A stretch of 5,867 nt of DNA from Selenomonadaceae bacterium (GTDB taxonomy: Bacteria; Bacillota; Negativicutes; Selenomonadales; Selenomonadaceae). Position numbers and translations under genes: made by a program. The notes below the pieces were generated by a model. That model saw nothing but the letters and a program-made list of their open reading frames with translations. It was not told the origin of the DNA and searched no databases. The stretch's first letter is position 1. Every line of letters starts with the position of its first letter. The DNA is taken from contig JAEEGN010000189.1 in the NCBI GenBank assembly GCA_016280345.1, forward strand, positions 1 to 5,867. Direction: 5' to 3'. Below, in pieces: positions 5,291-5,867 of the stretch.

Positions 5291-5331
5291 GTAGAAATCT
5301 GCGATTTTGAGCGGGAAAAATGGCAAAGAAA

Positions 5332-5365
5332 TGGCCAACCACAGGGGTTTGACCCGGGTTGGCCA
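5332..5365 (-). terminator. Terminator after the substrate-binding protein gene
   Basis: TGGCCAACC (5332-5340) and GGTTGGCCA (5357-5365) form a perfect 9-bp stem. The loop can itself pair as GGGT (5345-5348) with ACCC (5352-5355). On the minus strand the hairpin is followed by ATTTCTTT and a little later by TTTTT. It begins 28 bases after the stop codon of the transporter gene. The plus-strand side lacks an immediate T-run, so it works leftward. Confidence 0.75.
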
Positions 5366-5392
5366 GGGAAAGTAGTTTGACTTTTTGATTTT

Positions 5393-5867
5393 TTATTTCT
5401 TGTCGATCTTCGTGATGTCGGCGGCGAACCATTTCTGGGAAATCTTCGCCATGGTGCCGTCCTTGCGCATATCGTCAAGGGCCTTCTGGACCTTGTCGCG
5501 CAGCGCCTTGTCGTCCTTGCGGAAGCCGACGCCGAACTGGGCCGACGGGCCGACGGTGACGTCAACGGCCTCGATCTTTTGCGGGTGCTTGCTCATGTAG
5601 TAGCGGCCGATGATCTCGTCGCAGACGACGGCGTCAATGCGCCCGTTCTCCAGATCCATGAAAGCGGAGATGTAATCCTGATACTTCTTGAATTCCTTGA
5701 ATTTCCCGGTGAGCTCCGGCTTGGCGTCGAGGTAGTCCTCGATGGTGCCGCCGCCGCTTTGGGTGGCGACGATCTTGCCGGCCAGCGTCGCCTCATCCTT
5801 GATGTCAGCGTTTTTGCCCGCGCCGCGGAAGATGATGAAGCGGTTGTTCATGTACGGGGCGCTGAAC
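5393..5867 (-). CDS. Amino-acid ABC transporter substrate-binding protein, C-terminal part
   Basis: The last 157 residues of a family 3 (SBP_bac_3) solute-binding protein, the extracellular or periplasmic component that captures polar amino acids for an ABC importer. The frame stays open to the right edge, reading FSAPYMNNRF at the border, so the Met at 5851 is internal and the true start, signal peptide and first lobe lie outside the window. Visible hallmarks are the TQSGGGTIEDYL phosphate-loop-like segment, the NGRIDAVVCDEIIGRYY block whose Asp in CDE usually contacts the ligand amino group, FGVGFRKDD, and the family ending DGTMAKISQKWFAADIT. Full-length relatives run about 250-280 residues, so somewhat over half is present. 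Permease and ATPase genes, if linked, are upstream. The ligand cannot be set from this part; cystine- or polar-amino-acid-binding relatives look closest. Confidence 0.93.
   Translation of the reverse strand, partial: FSAPYMNNRFIIFRGAGKNADIKDEATLAGKIVATQSGGGTIEDYLDAKPELTGKFKEFKKYQDYISAFMDLENGRIDAVVCDEIIGRYYMSKHPQKIEAVDVTVGPSAQFGVGFRKDDKALRDKVQKALDDMRKDGTMAKISQKWFAADITKIDKK

Noticed and set aside
5393..5851. Treating the Met at 5851 as the start of a complete small protein
   Set aside because: The frame stays open to the window edge and the residues before it (FSAPY) match the expected internal sequence of family 3 binding proteins, so the gene is cut by the window, not short.

Overview
This window looks like chromosomal DNA of a GC-rich, low-oxygen or strictly anaerobic Firmicutes-type bacterium. 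The evidence is a HydF GTPase for [FeFe]-hydrogenase maturation, a lone rubredoxin, an LDH-like malate dehydrogenase, strong GGAGG-type ribosome binding sites and clean intrinsic terminators. A Negativicutes-like host (fermenters using a malate/succinate branch) would fit, but that is a guess from gene content. I see no insertion sequence, CRISPR array, tRNA or rRNA.

Layout. Bases 1-18 (minus) hold the likely first six codons of a divergent gene that leaves the window. Bases 19-295 are a divergent promoter region with palindromes, a consensus extended -10 promoter facing right and a possible leader hairpin. Then on the plus strand come a PHP-domain phosphoesterase (296-1177), a 53-residue rubredoxin (1214-1375) and malate dehydrogenase (1454-2404), with short gaps and no strong terminator between them, so they are probably co-transcribed. 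A 13-bp-stem terminator (2425-2459) ends this unit. hydF (2499-3704) follows only 39 bases later with no obvious promoter of its own and ends at its own hairpin terminator.

Bases 3705-4033 separate convergent units and hold two terminators, one of them a long bidirectional hairpin. On the minus strand are an AAA_14/DUF4143-type ATPase (4034-5230) with its own good promoter, and the C-terminal part of a family 3 amino-acid ABC transporter substrate-binding protein (5393-5867) that enters from the right edge and has its own terminator. A weak 55-codon reading frame overlaps the end of the ATPase and stops inside the bidirectional terminator.

Functionally, rubredoxin (electron carrier), malate dehydrogenase (oxaloacetate/malate redox) and HydF (hydrogenase assembly) fit an anaerobic redox and fermentation theme. 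The PHP enzyme is probably a nucleotide or RNA-turnover phosphatase. The ATPase and the transporter component appear to be independent units. I did not find a convincing undescribed system. The points most worth a second look are the ATPase with eroded catalytic motifs, the palindrome-rich control region, the placement of hydF behind a strong terminator, and the small frame after the ATPase.
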